Part shown: piece after piece, positions 8,624 to 18,973 of the stretch | How positions within the stretch are numbered: position 1 is the stretch's first letter | Layout: the number at the start of each line of letters is the position of its first letter | From: Paludibacteraceae bacterium | Lineage (GTDB): Bacteria; Bacteroidota; Bacteroidia; Bacteroidales; Paludibacteraceae | Direction of reading: 5' to 3' | DNA length: 44,161 bases | Assembly (NCBI GenBank): GCA_024401435.1 | Contig: JAKSLB010000027.1 | Location: 1-44,161 of the forward strand | Notes under the pieces: model-generated | Database searches by the model: none | Seen by the model: only the letters and a program-made list of their open reading frames with translations | What the model was told of the DNA's origin: nothing | Position numbers and translations under genes: made by a program

Positions 8624-9151
8624 ATGTTGCAGCGTATTCAAACATTATATATAGCAATTGCTTTTGCCTTGACGCTTTTATTACTATATGTTCCGATGGC
8701 TGATTTTACTATTCCGGCACTTCCTTCCCCTGAAGGAGAAATTCCTGCAAAAGAGTATTCTTATACAGCTGTTGGAATGAAACAGTTTACTTTGAATGCT
8801 GATTTTGAAGCTACGGCTAATGGCTATTCTGCTTATTCTGTTGCATTGTTAATTCTTGTCGTTTTAGTACTTCTCGTTAACGTGGGAATTGTTCTTTTGT
8901 ATAAAAAAAGAATTTTGCAAATGAGAGTATGTGTGGCTGACATTATTATGAATTTAGGTGTTTATGCATTGTTTTTCTTGTTTGTTTTAAAGACTTCAGG
9001 AGAAATGTCTTCTGCATTAAATGTTCCTGTTTCATTGAATTATCATTTCCCTTTGGTGTTCCCTGTCGTTAATTCAATCTTTATTTTACTTGCTATTCGT
9101 GCAATTGGTAAAGATGAGGCATTAGTTCGTTCTCTTGATAGAATACGATAA
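8624..9151 (+). CDS. DUF4293 family integral membrane protein
   Basis: The 175-aa protein starts MLQRIQTLYI, the characteristic start of DUF4293 proteins, a family found in Bacteroidota and without known function. Four hydrophobic segments are visible (about residues 7-24, 72-94, 108-124 and 138-155), with a polar, probably extracytoplasmic stretch (about 27-65) between the first two. It is encoded 16 nt after iorB, and its stop codon overlaps the next start by one base (TAATG), so the acetyltransferase gene is translationally coupled to it. Confidence 0.82.
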   Translation: MLQRIQTLYIAIAFALTLLLLYVPMADFTIPALPSPEGEIPAKEYSYTAVGMKQFTLNADFEATANGYSAYSVALLILVVLVLLVNVGIVLLYKKRILQMRVCVADIIMNLGVYALFFLFVLKTSGEMSSALNVPVSLNYHFPLVFPVVNSIFILLAIRAIGKDEALVRSLDRIR

Positions 9152-9666
9152 TGAATTTTGAGGGAGAGAAAATATCACTTCGGGCTGTAGAACCAACAGA
9201 CGTTGATCTCCTCTACAAGTGGGAAAACGATGCTTCTTTGTGGGGTGAGGGTAGTGCTATAGCTCCTTATTCAAAATATCACTTGCAGTCTTTTGTTGAG
9301 ACTGCAGGTGATATTTTTTCTTTACGACAAATGCGTTTGATGATTGTTTCAAATCATGATCATCAAACGGTTGGGTGCATTGATTTAATCGATTTTGAAC
9401 CTAGATTTGCTCGGGCAGAAGTGGCAGTTTTGGTAGATTCTTCTTATCAAAACAAGGGTTATGCAACGGAAGCTCTGCAATTAATGAAAAATTATGCTTT
9501 TCGTTTCCTTTGTCTCCATCAATTATATGCTTATGTGAGCGAGTATAATAATGTATCTTTACGATTGTTTATGTCTGCTGGCTTTTTAAAAATTGCCCTT
9601 TTGAAAGAATGGTATCGCGATGAAGATTGGAAAAATTGTTGGTTACTACAATATATTAATGAATAA
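9151..9666 (+). CDS. GNAT-family N-acetyltransferase (RimJ/RimL-like)
   Basis: The 171-aa protein has the GNAT layout: SLRAVEPTDVDLLYKWEND at the start, a central beta strand reading AEVAVLVD, the acetyl-CoA pyrophosphate-binding QNKGYATEA loop (motif A, consensus Q/R-x-x-G-x-G/A), and the late NNVSLRLFMSAGF motif typical of RimJ/RimL and spermidine acetyltransferase-like proteins. It is the third gene of the iorB unit, starting inside the stop codon of the DUF4293 gene. The substrate (a protein N-terminus, polyamine or small molecule) is not evident. No terminator is seen directly after it. Confidence 0.87.
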   Translation: MNFEGEKISLRAVEPTDVDLLYKWENDASLWGEGSAIAPYSKYHLQSFVETAGDIFSLRQMRLMIVSNHDHQTVGCIDLIDFEPRFARAEVAVLVDSSYQNKGYATEALQLMKNYAFRFLCLHQLYAYVSEYNNVSLRLFMSAGFLKIALLKEWYRDEDWKNCWLLQYINE

Positions 9667-9831
9667 CACTGAAAAAATCTTTAATTTTATTCAATTCATT
9701 AGAAACTAGTCATAAAAATTTTTTTAGAGAAAAAAAATCACGAAATTTGTATTTCGAGATAAACTTATGTTTGTCTAAGTAATATGTTTGAAATTAAGGT
9801 TCTATAAAGATAAATTCATAATTATAAAGGT

Positions 9832-11127
9832 ATGTTAGATAAGAATGTGGTAAAATCGGTAATTGATGGTTTTCATTTGCCAGATTTTAATAAAGCTACA
9901 ATTCGTGAAATTGTAACAATTGCAAATAAAGTAGAAGCCTTGACGGGTGAAAAATATGTCCGTATGGAAATGGGTGTTCCTGGATTCGCACCTGATAAAA
10001 TTGGAACAAAAGCTGAGATAGAGGCTTTACAAGCAGGTGTTGCTTCTAAATATCCTATGTTGGATGGTCATCCAGAATTAAAAAAACAAGCTTCTCGTTT
10101 TGTGAAAGCTTTTATTGATGTGGATGTAAATCCAGAAGGTTGTGTTCCTGTTTCTGGTTCGATGCAGGGTACTTATGCCTCCTTCTTGGTTTCTGGTCAA
10201 TGTGATAAAAAGAAAGATACTGTATTATTTATCGATCCTGGATTCCCTGTACAAAAGACTCAACTTTTAGTTTTAGGATTGAAATATGAGTCGTTCGATA
10301 TGTATCAATACAGAGGTAAGGATTTGATTGATAAACTAGAAAGCTATTTGAAGAAAGGTAATATTTGTAATATTATCTATTCTAATCCTAATAATCCTTC
10401 TTGGTTCTGCTTGACAGAGGAAGAGTTGAAGGGAATTGGTGAATTGGCTACTAAATATGATGTTATTGTAATGGAAGATTTGGCTTATTTCGCTATGGAT
10501 TTTCGTAAAGATTTAAGTAAACCTTTCCAGGCACCATTCCAACCTTCCGTTGCTAAATATACAGATAATTATATCTTGCTAATTTCTGGATCTAAAGCAT
10601 TTAGTTACGCTGGACAACGTATCGGTGTGACTGTTATTTCAGATAAAATTTTCCATCGTTTTTATCAAGGATTGGCTGATCGTTATACTATTGGTGAATT
10701 CGGTGTTATTTTTGTCAATAGAATTTTGTATGTGCTTTCCTCTGGTACTTCTCATTCTGCACAATATGCATTGTCTGCAATGTTTAAAGCTGCTTGCGAT
10801 GGTGAATATAATTTTTTGGAAACTGTTCGTGAGTATGGAAATAGAGCGGCAAAAATGAAGAAAATCTTTATGGATAATGGTTTCCATATAGTATATGATA
10901 AAGATATTGATAAAAATATCGGTGATGGATTCTATTTTACAGTCGGTTATAAAGATATGAAAGGTGGCGAACTGATGTATAAGTTGCTTTTCTATGGAAT
11001 CAGTGCCATCAGTTTGGATACAACAGGAAGTAAACAACAAGGTTTGCGTGTTTGTACATCATTCATTCAAGATAATCAATATGATGTTTTACAAACTCGT
11101 TTGGCTGAGTTCGCAAAAGAAAATTAA
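9832..11127 (+). CDS. Fold-type I pyridoxal-phosphate aminotransferase, unknown substrate
   Basis: The 431-aa protein is a class I/II aminotransferase. The conserved positions are visible: SGSMQGTY (cofactor phosphate region, about 108-115), SNPNNPSW with its Asn, Asp216 in MEDLAYFAMD, and the Schiff-base Lys255 in SGSKAFSYAGQRIG. It is longer than the aspartate aminotransferase at 6566-7762 and belongs to a different subfamily that is widespread in Bacteroidota. The DGHPELKKQASRF block resembles amino acid aminotransferases acting on large substrates, but I cannot assign one. It is monocistronic, with a 165-nt AT-rich leader region containing TATGTTTG boxes (9766 and 9783) and a strong terminator downstream. 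Confidence 0.85.
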   Translation: MLDKNVVKSVIDGFHLPDFNKATIREIVTIANKVEALTGEKYVRMEMGVPGFAPDKIGTKAEIEALQAGVASKYPMLDGHPELKKQASRFVKAFIDVDVNPEGCVPVSGSMQGTYASFLVSGQCDKKKDTVLFIDPGFPVQKTQLLVLGLKYESFDMYQYRGKDLIDKLESYLKKGNICNIIYSNPNNPSWFCLTEEELKGIGELATKYDVIVMEDLAYFAMDFRKDLSKPFQAPFQPSVAKYTDNYILLISGSKAFSYAGQRIGVTVISDKIFHRFYQGLADRYTIGEFGVIFVNRILYVLSSGTSHSAQYALSAMFKAACDGEYNFLETVREYGNRAAKMKKIFMDNGFHIVYDKDIDKNIGDGFYFTVGYKDMKGGELMYKLLFYGISAISLDTTGSKQQGLRVCTSFIQDNQYDVLQTRLAEFAKEN

Positions 11128-11150
11128 TCTGATTCGATTCGTATATATAG

Positions 11151-11179
11151 AGGCTGCCCTGTGTCGGACAGCCTTTTTT
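11151..11179 (+). terminator. Intrinsic terminator after the aminotransferase gene
   Basis: AGGCTG (11151-11156) pairs with CAGCCT (11169-11174), extended by two more G-C pairs after a mismatch, and is followed by a run of T residues. It lies 23 nt past the stop at 11127. Confidence 0.8.
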
Positions 11180-11187
11180 CTTGCTTG

Positions 11188-11219
11188 TTTGCTGAATTCA
11201 AATAAAATTATTACTTTTG
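11188..11219 (+). promoter_or_regulatory. Bacteroidota-type promoter of the AAA ATPase gene
   Basis: TTTG (11188-11191) and TACTTTTG (11212-11219) are separated by 20 nt. The ATG follows 29 nt after the -7 box. The position directly after a terminator supports an independent transcript. Confidence 0.55.
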
Positions 11220-11248
11220 CATTATTATAAAATAATAATTATATCAAA

Positions 11249-12373
11249 ATGCAGTCGAATCCGTTTGTAATCAGTGGGTATGTTTCTTCTGAATATTTTT
11301 GTGATAGGGAAGAAGAGACAAGTAGGTTGTTACAAGAAGTGGAAAATGGTAACAACGTGGCGATTATTGCGACACGAAGGATGGGTAAAAGTGGTTTGAT
11401 TAAACATACATTTCAGTGTCAAGAAGTTTCGTCTCAATATTATACTTTCTTTGTAGATATATATTCTACTAAATCATTGCGGGAATTTGTTTATATGTTA
11501 AGTCGCGAGATTGTTGAGAAGTTGAAACCTTATGGTATGAAAGCGTTGCAAAGTTTTTGGATGAGTGTGAAGTCTTTGCAAACAGGAATTTCTTTCAGTC
11601 CGATGGGTGAACCTTCTTTTAATTTTCAGTTGGGTGATTTGAGACAGTCGGAGAATACGTTGGATGAAATATTTACATATTTAAATCACGCAGACAAACC
11701 TTGTTTGGTGGCAATAGATGAGTTTCAGCAAATTGCCAATTATCCTGAAAAAAACGTAGAAGCAATATTGAGAACGTATGTTCAGCAATGTTCTAATGCA
11801 CGCTTTATTTTTTCTGGAAGCCAACGACATACGATGGGGGTGATGTTTACGAGTCCGTCGCGTCCCTTTTTCCAAAGCGTTTCTATGATGCATTTGGAAT
11901 CCATTGATATAGAAAAATATAAAACTTTTGCTGTTGGTCATTTTGCTAAGAACGGAAAATCGTTAGAGGAAGATGTTGTAAATGAGGTATTCAAGGTTTC
12001 TCGTGGAATTACGTGGTATATTCAGAAGTTGTTTAACACATTGTATTCCAGAACAGCGAAAGGGGAGAAGTGCACAAAAGAGATGGTGTATGAGGCTTTG
12101 GATTATATTTTGTCGACTTTAGATTATACTTATGGAGAGACCCTGTTTCGAATGCCAGAAAAACAAAAGGAAGTTTTCATTGCAATAGCGAAGGAAGATC
12201 AAGCAAAAGCGATTACCTCAGGAACATTCATTCATAAATATAAACTGTCTTCTTCGAGTATGGTTCAATCTGCAGTCAAAGGATTGTTAGAAAGAGATTA
12301 TATAACATACGAGAAGGGTGTGTATTCTGTTTATGATTTGTTTTTGGAATATTGGATTAGAAAGAATTATTGA
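11249..12373 (+). CDS. Stand-alone AAA/STAND-like ATPase with C-terminal winged-helix region
   Basis: The 374-aa protein begins with a P-loop ATPase domain of the archaeal-ATPase/ATPase_2 type. Walker A reads ATRRMGKS (41-48) and Walker B reads CLVAIDEFQQ with Asp157 and Glu158; a sensor-like ARFIFSGSQRH segment follows. The C-terminal third (about 290-374, KQKEVFIAIAKED to YWIRKNY) looks like a helix-turn-helix. Proteins of this type are abundant, often mobile or lineage-specific, and mostly uncharacterised; regulatory or defence roles have been suggested for relatives. Here the gene is isolated between its own promoter and a terminator, with no partner gene. I infer a nucleotide-dependent switch but no specific function. 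Confidence 0.78.
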   Translation: MQSNPFVISGYVSSEYFCDREEETSRLLQEVENGNNVAIIATRRMGKSGLIKHTFQCQEVSSQYYTFFVDIYSTKSLREFVYMLSREIVEKLKPYGMKALQSFWMSVKSLQTGISFSPMGEPSFNFQLGDLRQSENTLDEIFTYLNHADKPCLVAIDEFQQIANYPEKNVEAILRTYVQQCSNARFIFSGSQRHTMGVMFTSPSRPFFQSVSMMHLESIDIEKYKTFAVGHFAKNGKSLEEDVVNEVFKVSRGITWYIQKLFNTLYSRTAKGEKCTKEMVYEALDYILSTLDYTYGETLFRMPEKQKEVFIAIAKEDQAKAITSGTFIHKYKLSSSSMVQSAVKGLLERDYITYEKGVYSVYDLFLEYWIRKNY

Positions 12374-12406
12374 AAAAAAGGCTGAAGTTATCTTCAGCCT
12401 TTTTTG
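12373..12406. terminator. Bidirectional terminator between the AAA ATPase gene and clpC
   Basis: AGGCTGAAG (12379-12387) and CTTCAGCCT (12392-12400) form a perfect stem with a 4-nt loop. It is flanked by seven A residues on the left and six T residues on the right, so it can end transcription from both converging genes. Confidence 0.88.
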
Positions 12407-12427
12407 AATATTAAAACAATGTTTTTT

Positions 12428-14914
12428 TTAGATTTTACATTGAATAGATTTGGATTCTTCATCGAAATCTATAGTGATGGTGTCGCCTTCTTTTGCCTTG
12501 TTTGCCAATAATACTTCAGCCACTTCATCTTCCACATATTTTTGGATGGCACGTTTCAAAGGTCTTGCACCAAATTGGATGTCATATCCTTTTTCAGATA
12601 TGAAGTCTTTTGCTTTGTCTGTTAAAGTCAGTTTATAGCCCATTTTCTCAATTCGGTCATAAACACCTTTCAATTCCAAATCGATAATTTTAAAGATAGA
12701 ATCTTTTTGTAATTGATCGAACATTATGATGTCATCGATACGATTTAAGAATTCAGGAGAGAACGTTTTGTTCAATGCTTTTTGAATAACGCCGTGAGCA
12801 AATTGTTTATCTTCTATATTGACGGTCATCGAGAAACCTACACCATTACCGAAATCCTTTAATTGTCTAGTTCCAACATTGGATGTCATAATGATGATAG
12901 TGTTTTTGAAATCCACCTGACGACCGAGACTATCAGTTAATCGACCTTCGTCGAGCACTTGAAGCAAAAGATTGAATACGTCAGAGTGAGCTTTCTCTAT
13001 TTCATCCAATAGAATGATGGAATACGGTTTGCGTCTTACACGTTCGGTAAGTTGACCACCTTCTTCGTATCCAACATATCCTGGAGGTGCTCCAATCAAT
13101 CTTGAGACGGAGAATTTCTCCATATATTCACTCATATCGATACGAATAAGAGCGTCGATGGAGTTGAACATCTCTTTTGCAAGCATCTTAGCCAAGTATG
13201 TTTTACCTACACCCGTAGGACCTACGAATATAAAAGAACCGATAGGACGGTTTGGATCTTTCAATCCAATTCGGCTTCGTTGAATTGATTTGACAATTTT
13301 AGTTACTGCGTCATCCTGACCGATTACTTTACCGATGAGAGTTTCGCTCATATGACGAAGTTTTTCACTTTCTTCTTGAGCGATGTTTTGAATAGGAACG
13401 CCAGACATCATAGAAACGACCATTTTCACCTGTTCTTCGTCTACATTTTGACGTTCGTTTTTCAATTCGTCTTGCCATTTCCTTTTTGCTTCATCGATGG
13501 CTTGAGCACATTGTTTTTCTTGATCACGGAAATCGGCGGCTAACTCGAAATCTTGGTCGGATACCGCTTTTTCTTTCAATTCTTTTAAATGCTCTTTCTT
13601 TGTCTCTAAATCTGTAATGTCGTTAGGAATAGCGACGTTAGAAATGTGGGTACGAGCACCAGCTTCATCGAGAGCATCGATAGCTTTGTCAGGGAAAGCA
13701 CGGTCGGTGATATATCGTTCCGTGTATTTAACGCAAGCTTTCAGTGCCTCTTCTGTATAGGTTACATAGTGATGGTCTTCGTAGCGATCTTTGATGTTTC
13801 TAAGAATTTGTAATGTTTCTTCAGCCGTTGTTGGTTCTACCAAAACTTTTTGAAAACGACGTTCGAGAGCCCCATCTTTTTCGATGTGTTCACGGTACTC
13901 GTTAAGTGTTGTGGCACCGATACATTGAATATCACCTCTAGCCAATGCAGGTTTTAAAATGTTTGCAGCATCCAAGGAACCAGGAGAAGATCCAGCACCT
14001 ACGATGGTGTGAATTTCGTCAATGAATAAGATGACGTCTGGATTCTTTTTTAGTTCGTTGATAATGGATTTGATTCTCTCTTCAAATTGTCCGCGGTATT
14101 TAGTGCCCGCAACAACAGAAGCCATATCAAGAGAGATGATTTTTTTGTTAAAAAGAACGTGCGATGTTTTACGATCGACTATTCGTTGAGCAAGACCTTC
14201 GACGATAGCTGATTTACCCACACCAGGTTCGCCAATCAAGACTGGATTGTTTTTCTTTCTTCTGCTTAAGATTTGAGAAACACGTTCGATTTCTTTTTCT
14301 CTACCCACAACAGGGTCTAACAGACCGTTCTCTGCTGATTTCGTGAGATTTGTACCGAAACTGTCTAACACAGGTGTGGTAGAACCCATTTTTGTTTCTT
14401 CCGTTGTGTTATTAGTCGGATTGTTCGAAGCATTGTTTTCTTCTGATTTAGAGTCACTTTCATCAATAAACATGTTTTTTACGGAACCTTTGGTAAGGTA
14501 GTTTTGAATGCTTTTATAAGTGACATTTTCACTGAGAAGTACTTGAGCAGCCACGTTAGCATTGTCTTTCATAATTGCTAACAAAAGGTGTTCCGTTTCT
14601 TGAACCTGACTTTTATACAAGCGAGCTTCTAAAGCCATTAACTTTAGAATTTTTTCGGCTGATTTGACAAGAGGAATTTCATTAGAGTTAACGACGTTCA
14701 TTTCAGAACGAAGTTTATCGTCTAATGTTTCTTTGACATATTTTAAATCGACTTGTAGGTATTTCAAAATATCGACGGCGAGGCCTTCATCACTTCGTAA
14801 AATCCCTAAAAGGAGATGTTCGGGTCCGATAAAGTTATTACCCAAACGAACAGCTTCGTCTCGGCTATACATCAGCACCTCTTTTACACCTTGTGAATAA
14901 CTTGTCGTATCCAT
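12428..14914 (-). CDS. clpC: ATP-dependent Clp protease ATP-binding subunit ClpC
   Basis: The 828-aa Hsp100 unfoldase feeds substrates to the ClpP peptidase. Domains in order: Clp N-terminal double repeat (about 1-145, GPEHLLLGILR and TEHLLLAIMKD), a low-complexity Asn/Thr-rich linker (150-178), AAA module 1 with Walker A GEPGVGKS (228-235) and LFIDEIHTIVG, a UVR-like coiled segment (DQDFELAADFRDQEKQ) in the middle that marks ClpC rather than ClpB, and AAA module 2 with GPTGVGKT and ILLDEIEKAH. The C-terminal D2 domain is complete. Length is normal. It is divergent from gyrA and converges on the AAA ATPase gene. A TATATTTG -7 box is seen upstream; I see no CIRCE or CtsR operator. Confidence 0.96.
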   Translation of the reverse strand: MDTTSYSQGVKEVLMYSRDEAVRLGNNFIGPEHLLLGILRSDEGLAVDILKYLQVDLKYVKETLDDKLRSEMNVVNSNEIPLVKSAEKILKLMALEARLYKSQVQETEHLLLAIMKDNANVAAQVLLSENVTYKSIQNYLTKGSVKNMFIDESDSKSEENNASNNPTNNTTEETKMGSTTPVLDSFGTNLTKSAENGLLDPVVGREKEIERVSQILSRRKKNNPVLIGEPGVGKSAIVEGLAQRIVDRKTSHVLFNKKIISLDMASVVAGTKYRGQFEERIKSIINELKKNPDVILFIDEIHTIVGAGSSPGSLDAANILKPALARGDIQCIGATTLNEYREHIEKDGALERRFQKVLVEPTTAEETLQILRNIKDRYEDHHYVTYTEEALKACVKYTERYITDRAFPDKAIDALDEAGARTHISNVAIPNDITDLETKKEHLKELKEKAVSDQDFELAADFRDQEKQCAQAIDEAKRKWQDELKNERQNVDEEQVKMVVSMMSGVPIQNIAQEESEKLRHMSETLIGKVIGQDDAVTKIVKSIQRSRIGLKDPNRPIGSFIFVGPTGVGKTYLAKMLAKEMFNSIDALIRIDMSEYMEKFSVSRLIGAPPGYVGYEEGGQLTERVRRKPYSIILLDEIEKAHSDVFNLLLQVLDEGRLTDSLGRQVDFKNTIIIMTSNVGTRQLKDFGNGVGFSMTVNIEDKQFAHGVIQKALNKTFSPEFLNRIDDIIMFDQLQKDSIFKIIDLELKGVYDRIEKMGYKLTLTDKAKDFISEKGYDIQFGARPLKRAIQKYVEDEVAEVLLANKAKEGDTITIDFDEESKSIQCKI

Positions 14915-14953
14915 AACTATAATTGAATATTTTGTTGTTATCTACATTTTTTG

Positions 14954-14961
14954 CAAATATA
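14954..14961 (-). promoter_or_regulatory. Probable -7 box for clpC
   Basis: The minus strand reads TATATTTG, matching TAnnTTTG, 40 nt before the clpC ATG. No well-placed -33 box was found. I see no clear promoter for gyrA in the remainder of the 280-nt divergent interval. Confidence 0.38.
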
Positions 14962-15194
14962 CAATAAACTTATTCCTTTCTGAGTGATTTTGGATGGTTA
15001 ATCTTCAAATTGTTGAAAACTAATTTTAAAGTGATAGAATTAAGATTACATAACTTGTTCGAAGCAAGTAAATAAGTAGAAAAATACAAAAAAAACTTTA
15101 TGAGTTGGATGAGAAAATTTTTGGTCGGTATCGAAATTTTTTATAATTTTATGCGTTTTTATGAACGAGTAAAATTTATTCTTAAATATATATA

Positions 15195-17708
15195 ATGGAA
15201 GATCAAGACAGAATTATCAAAATTGATATTGATGAAGAGATGAGATCATCCTACATTGATTATTCAATGTCAGTGATTGTCTCACGTGCCTTGCCTGATG
15301 TGCGAGATGGTTTTAAGCCTGTGCATCGTCGTGTGTTGTTTGGTATGAATGAGTTGGGTTTGACTTATAGTAAACCAACTAAAAAGTCTGCGAGAATAGT
15401 AGGAGAGGTGTTAGGAAAGTATCACCCGCATGGTGACTCGTCTGTTTATGGGACATTGGTTCGTATGGCACAAGATTGGACGTTGAGATATCCACTTGTG
15501 TTTGGACAAGGAAACTTTGGATCCATAGATGGCGATTCTGCAGCTGCTATGCGTTATACAGAGGCAAAGCTTAATCGTATATCAGAGGATATAATGATTG
15601 ATCTTGATAAAGACACTGTTGACTTCCAAGACAATTTCGATGGTGAACATCAAGAGCCGACAGTTATGCCAACACGTATTCCTCAATTGCTTGTCAATGG
15701 TGCGTCGGGTATTGCAGTTGGTATGGCTACTAATATGGCTCCTCATAATTTGTCTGATACAATTGATGCCATTGTAGCTTATGTTGAGGATAAAGATGTT
15801 GATATTGAACAATTAATCAAATTGATAAAAGCACCTGATTTTCCAACAGGTGGTATTATATATGGTTATTCGGGTGTTCGTGATTCATATTTGACGGGAC
15901 GTGGCCGAATCGTAATTCGTGCGAAATGTGAAATAGAGACGGACGAATCACATGAGAAAATCGTTGTTCGTGAAATACCTTATCAAATTAATAGAAGTGA
16001 GTTAATCTCTGCTATTGCTGATATGGTGAATGAAAAACGTATCGAAGGCATATCTAATATTAATGATGAATCGGATCACGAAGGTATGCGTATCGTGATT
16101 GATGTGAAGAGAGATGCCAATAGTCAGGTTGTATTAAACAAATTATATAAATATTCCGCTTTACAATCTTCTTTCAGTGTCAATAATATTGCGTTGGTAC
16201 ATGGTCGACCAAAATTATTGAATTTGAAAGATTTGATTTCTGAATTTGTCGCTCATCGTATGGAGGTGGTAACGCGTCGTACGATGTTTGAGTTGCGTGA
16301 AGCAGAAAAACGTGCTCATATTTTAGAGGCGTTGATTATTGCGGTGGATAATTTGGATGAAGTAATTCAAATCATTCGTTCATCAAAGACAGTAGAAGAA
16401 TCAAGAGAGCGTTTGATGAAACGTTTTGATTTCGACTTAGAACAGGCTAAGGCTATTGTTGAAATGAGACTTCGTCAGTTGGTAGCATTGGCTATTGAGG
16501 AACTTCGTGCAGAATATGCAGAATTGATGAAGTTGATTGATCACTTGAAAGCTGTCTTGGCAAGTGAGGAAATGAGAATGCAAATTATCAAAGAAGAGTT
16601 GCTTGAAGTAAAAGAGAAATATGGTGATGAACGTCGTACTCAGATTATGTTTACTGCAGAGGAATTTAATCCAGAAGACTTCTATGCAGATGAAGAGATG
16701 GTATTGACAGTTTCTCATTTAGGTTATATCAAGAGAACTCCTTTAGCAGAATTTAAGTCACAAAACAGAGGTGGAGTAGGTTCAAAAGGAAGCGCAGCAC
16801 GTGATGCTGACTTTATTGAGTATATTTATTCTGCTTCTATGCATAATACCTTATTATTCTTTACACAAAAAGGTCGTTGTTACTGGCAAAAAGTGTACGA
16901 ATTACCAGAAGGTGCAAAGAATACAAAGGGACGTGCTATTCAGAATTTGTTGAATATTGATTCTGATGATAAGATTAATGCATTGATTTGTGTGAAGTCT
17001 TTGGATGATGAAGAGTTTAATAAGAGTCATAACATTGTATTCTGTACTAAGAATGGTGTTGTGAAGAAAACTTCTTTGGAAGCTTATTCAAGACCACGTG
17101 CAAATGGTGTGAATGCAATTTTAATCCGTGAAGATGATAAGGTAATAGATGTATGTTTGACAGATGGTAATTCGGAGATTATCTTAGCTAATAAGCATGG
17201 AAAGGCTATTCGTTTCAACGAGTCTAAAGTTCGTCAAATGGGTCGTGTCTCAACCGGTGTAAAAGGTATGACCTTGGATGGACCTGATGATGAGGTTGTT
17301 GGAATGATCGTTATTGAAGATCCACAAAAGGAGACTATCTTGGTAGTATCTGATCAAGGATATGGAAAGCGTTCTGACATAGAAGATTACAGAATCACAA
17401 ATCGTGGTGGTAAGGGTGTTAAAACGTTAAATATTACTGATAAGACAGGTGAATTGATCGCCATTAAGAATGTAACAGATGAAAATGATTTGATGATTAT
17501 TAATAAATCAGGAATCACAATTCGTTTATGTATGTCTGATGTTCGTGTTCAAGGTAGAGCTACTCAAGGTGTGCGTTTGATTAACTTGACGAAAAAGAAC
17601 GATCAGATAGCATCTGTATGCAAAGTCATCCATACGGATGAAGAAGAAAATGCTCAAGATGGTGAAATAGTAGAAGAAGGAACAGAAAATCCTGAAGAAG
17701 AAAAATAA
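15195..17708 (+). CDS. gyrA: DNA gyrase subunit A
   Basis: The 837-aa protein is the breakage-reunion subunit of DNA gyrase, which introduces negative supercoils. The winged-helix segment [18 protein letters not shown], the active-site Tyr121 ([10 protein letters not shown]) and the long C-terminal beta-pinwheel (about 500-815) are clear. The pinwheel contains the [10 protein letters not shown] segment, a GyrA-box-like motif, which argues for GyrA rather than ParC. The last 25 residues are highly acidic (EEEN...EEEK), as in other gyrases with a regulatory tail. In the quinolone-resistance region Ser82 and Ser83 are present, and the position equivalent to E. coli Asp87 is Gly86. A TPR gene follows after 27 nt, probably in the same transcript. 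Confidence 0.96.
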   Translation: MEDQDRIIKIDIDEEMRSSYIDYSMSVIVSRALPDVRDGFKPVHRRVLFGMNELGLTYSKPTKKSARIVGEVLGKYHPHGDSSVYGTLVRMAQDWTLRYPLVFGQGNFGSIDGDSAAAMRYTEAKLNRISEDIMIDLDKDTVDFQDNFDGEHQEPTVMPTRIPQLLVNGASGIAVGMATNMAPHNLSDTIDAIVAYVEDKDVDIEQLIKLIKAPDFPTGGIIYGYSGVRDSYLTGRGRIVIRAKCEIETDESHEKIVVREIPYQINRSELISAIADMVNEKRIEGISNINDESDHEGMRIVIDVKRDANSQVVLNKLYKYSALQSSFSVNNIALVHGRPKLLNLKDLISEFVAHRMEVVTRRTMFELREAEKRAHILEALIIAVDNLDEVIQIIRSSKTVEESRERLMKRFDFDLEQAKAIVEMRLRQLVALAIEELRAEYAELMKLIDHLKAVLASEEMRMQIIKEELLEVKEKYGDERRTQIMFTAEEFNPEDFYADEEMVLTVSHLGYIKRTPLAEFKSQNRGGVGSKGSAARDADFIEYIYSASMHNTLLFFTQKGRCYWQKVYELPEGAKNTKGRAIQNLLNIDSDDKINALICVKSLDDEEFNKSHNIVFCTKNGVVKKTSLEAYSRPRANGVNAILIREDDKVIDVCLTDGNSEIILANKHGKAIRFNESKVRQMGRVSTGVKGMTLDGPDDEVVGMIVIEDPQKETILVVSDQGYGKRSDIEDYRITNRGGKGVKTLNITDKTGELIAIKNVTDENDLMIINKSGITIRLCMSDVRVQGRATQGVRLINLTKKNDQIASVCKVIHTDEEENAQDGEIVEEGTENPEEEK

Positions 17709-17735
17709 TATAAAAAATAATAAATACGATTAAAA

Positions 17736-18965
17736 ATGAAGAAAATAGCAATGACAATGTGCATTTTAGCAATGGCAACATGCGGATTTGCACAAAAGAA
17801 AAATGTAAGTGCTGCAGAAGGTAAACTTTATGAACCAACAGATTATAATGGGGCTAAGAATTTGATCGAAGCTGCAATGCAAGATCCTACGACCTCAAAT
17901 CAGGCAAAAACATATTGGATTGCTTCTCAGGTTTATACGAAATTATACGAGGAACAAGACGTTAAAATGAATGGTCAGTTAGATTATGATGTTAATTTAA
18001 TGACTGAGTCCTTGATTAAAGCTGTTGATGCATGCAATAAGGTTGCTGAACTAGATGTGTTACCTAATGAAAAGGGACAAGTAAAACCTAAGTATACAAA
18101 ACAACTTCCTTCTAAAGTAGATAAGTTATCGAAGTCTTTATTTAATGCAGGTGCTGTAAACTATCAAAAAGAGAATTACAAACAAGCTGTTGAGTTGTGG
18201 AACAAATATATCGATATGGCTGATTATCCAATGGCTCAAAGTTTAAACATGAAGAAAGATACTTTGTTTAATTTGACTAAATATTATACAATTGATGCTT
18301 TGGCAAAGTTGAATAATGATAATATTGATGCAACATCAATAAAGTATATGAATGACTTGAAGGAAGATCCTAAGTATTCAAAGACTATGTATGAATGGTT
18401 ATATTCTACATATTCAAAGAAAGGTGATTCAGATAAGGCTGTTAATACATTGAAAGAGGCTATCAAAAAGTTCCCTGAAGATAATAGCTATTTCATTGGA
18501 TCTTTGATTAATTATTATGTTGAACAAAAGAGAGATAATGAGGCTCTTGCTTATGCGGATGAAGCAATTGCAAGTAATCCAAAAGATGCTCAATATTATT
18601 TGATTAAAGCTCAAGTTTATCTTCAAAAAGAAAATTTTGATAAAGCTATTGGTGTAGCGAAAGAGGCTATTGCTGTTCAACCTGAAAATTTCAATGCTAA
18701 CTATTATTGTGGATATTCTTATATTAGAAAAGCTGAGGCAGCAATGGACGCAGCTAATAAAATTAAAGACAATAATAAATATAAAGCTGCTAAGAATATG
18801 GCTAATGAACAATTCAAAAATTCAATTCAATTCTTAGAGAAAGCTAGAGCGATTGATCCAACAGATGAAAGTAATTTGCAACTTTTAAAGACTGCTTATT
18901 ATCGTATTGGTAACGGTGATAAATACAGTGAAATTGATGCAGAAATAAAGAATCTTCATAAATAA
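17736..18965 (+). CDS. Exported tetratricopeptide-repeat protein
   Basis: The 409-aa protein has a signal peptide (MKKIAMTMCILAMATCGFAQ, cut after about Ala19) and then a series of TPR-like helical pairs. The best ones are at about residues 128-160 (NYQKENYKQAVELWNKY), 230-300 (GDSDKAVNTLKEAIKKFP, NEALAYADEAIASNP) and 285-320 (ENFDKAIGVAKEAIAVQP). It is expected in the periplasm. TPR arrays bind other proteins; no catalytic motif is present. It follows gyrA by 27 nt and ends at a strong terminator, so the gyrA-TPR pair appears to form one unit. Confidence 0.83.
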   Translation: MKKIAMTMCILAMATCGFAQKKNVSAAEGKLYEPTDYNGAKNLIEAAMQDPTTSNQAKTYWIASQVYTKLYEEQDVKMNGQLDYDVNLMTESLIKAVDACNKVAELDVLPNEKGQVKPKYTKQLPSKVDKLSKSLFNAGAVNYQKENYKQAVELWNKYIDMADYPMAQSLNMKKDTLFNLTKYYTIDALAKLNNDNIDATSIKYMNDLKEDPKYSKTMYEWLYSTYSKKGDSDKAVNTLKEAIKKFPEDNSYFIGSLINYYVEQKRDNEALAYADEAIASNPKDAQYYLIKAQVYLQKENFDKAIGVAKEAIAVQPENFNANYYCGYSYIRKAEAAMDAANKIKDNNKYKAAKNMANEQFKNSIQFLEKARAIDPTDESNLQLLKTAYYRIGNGDKYSEIDAEIKNLHK

Positions 18966-18973
18966 TAAACGAG

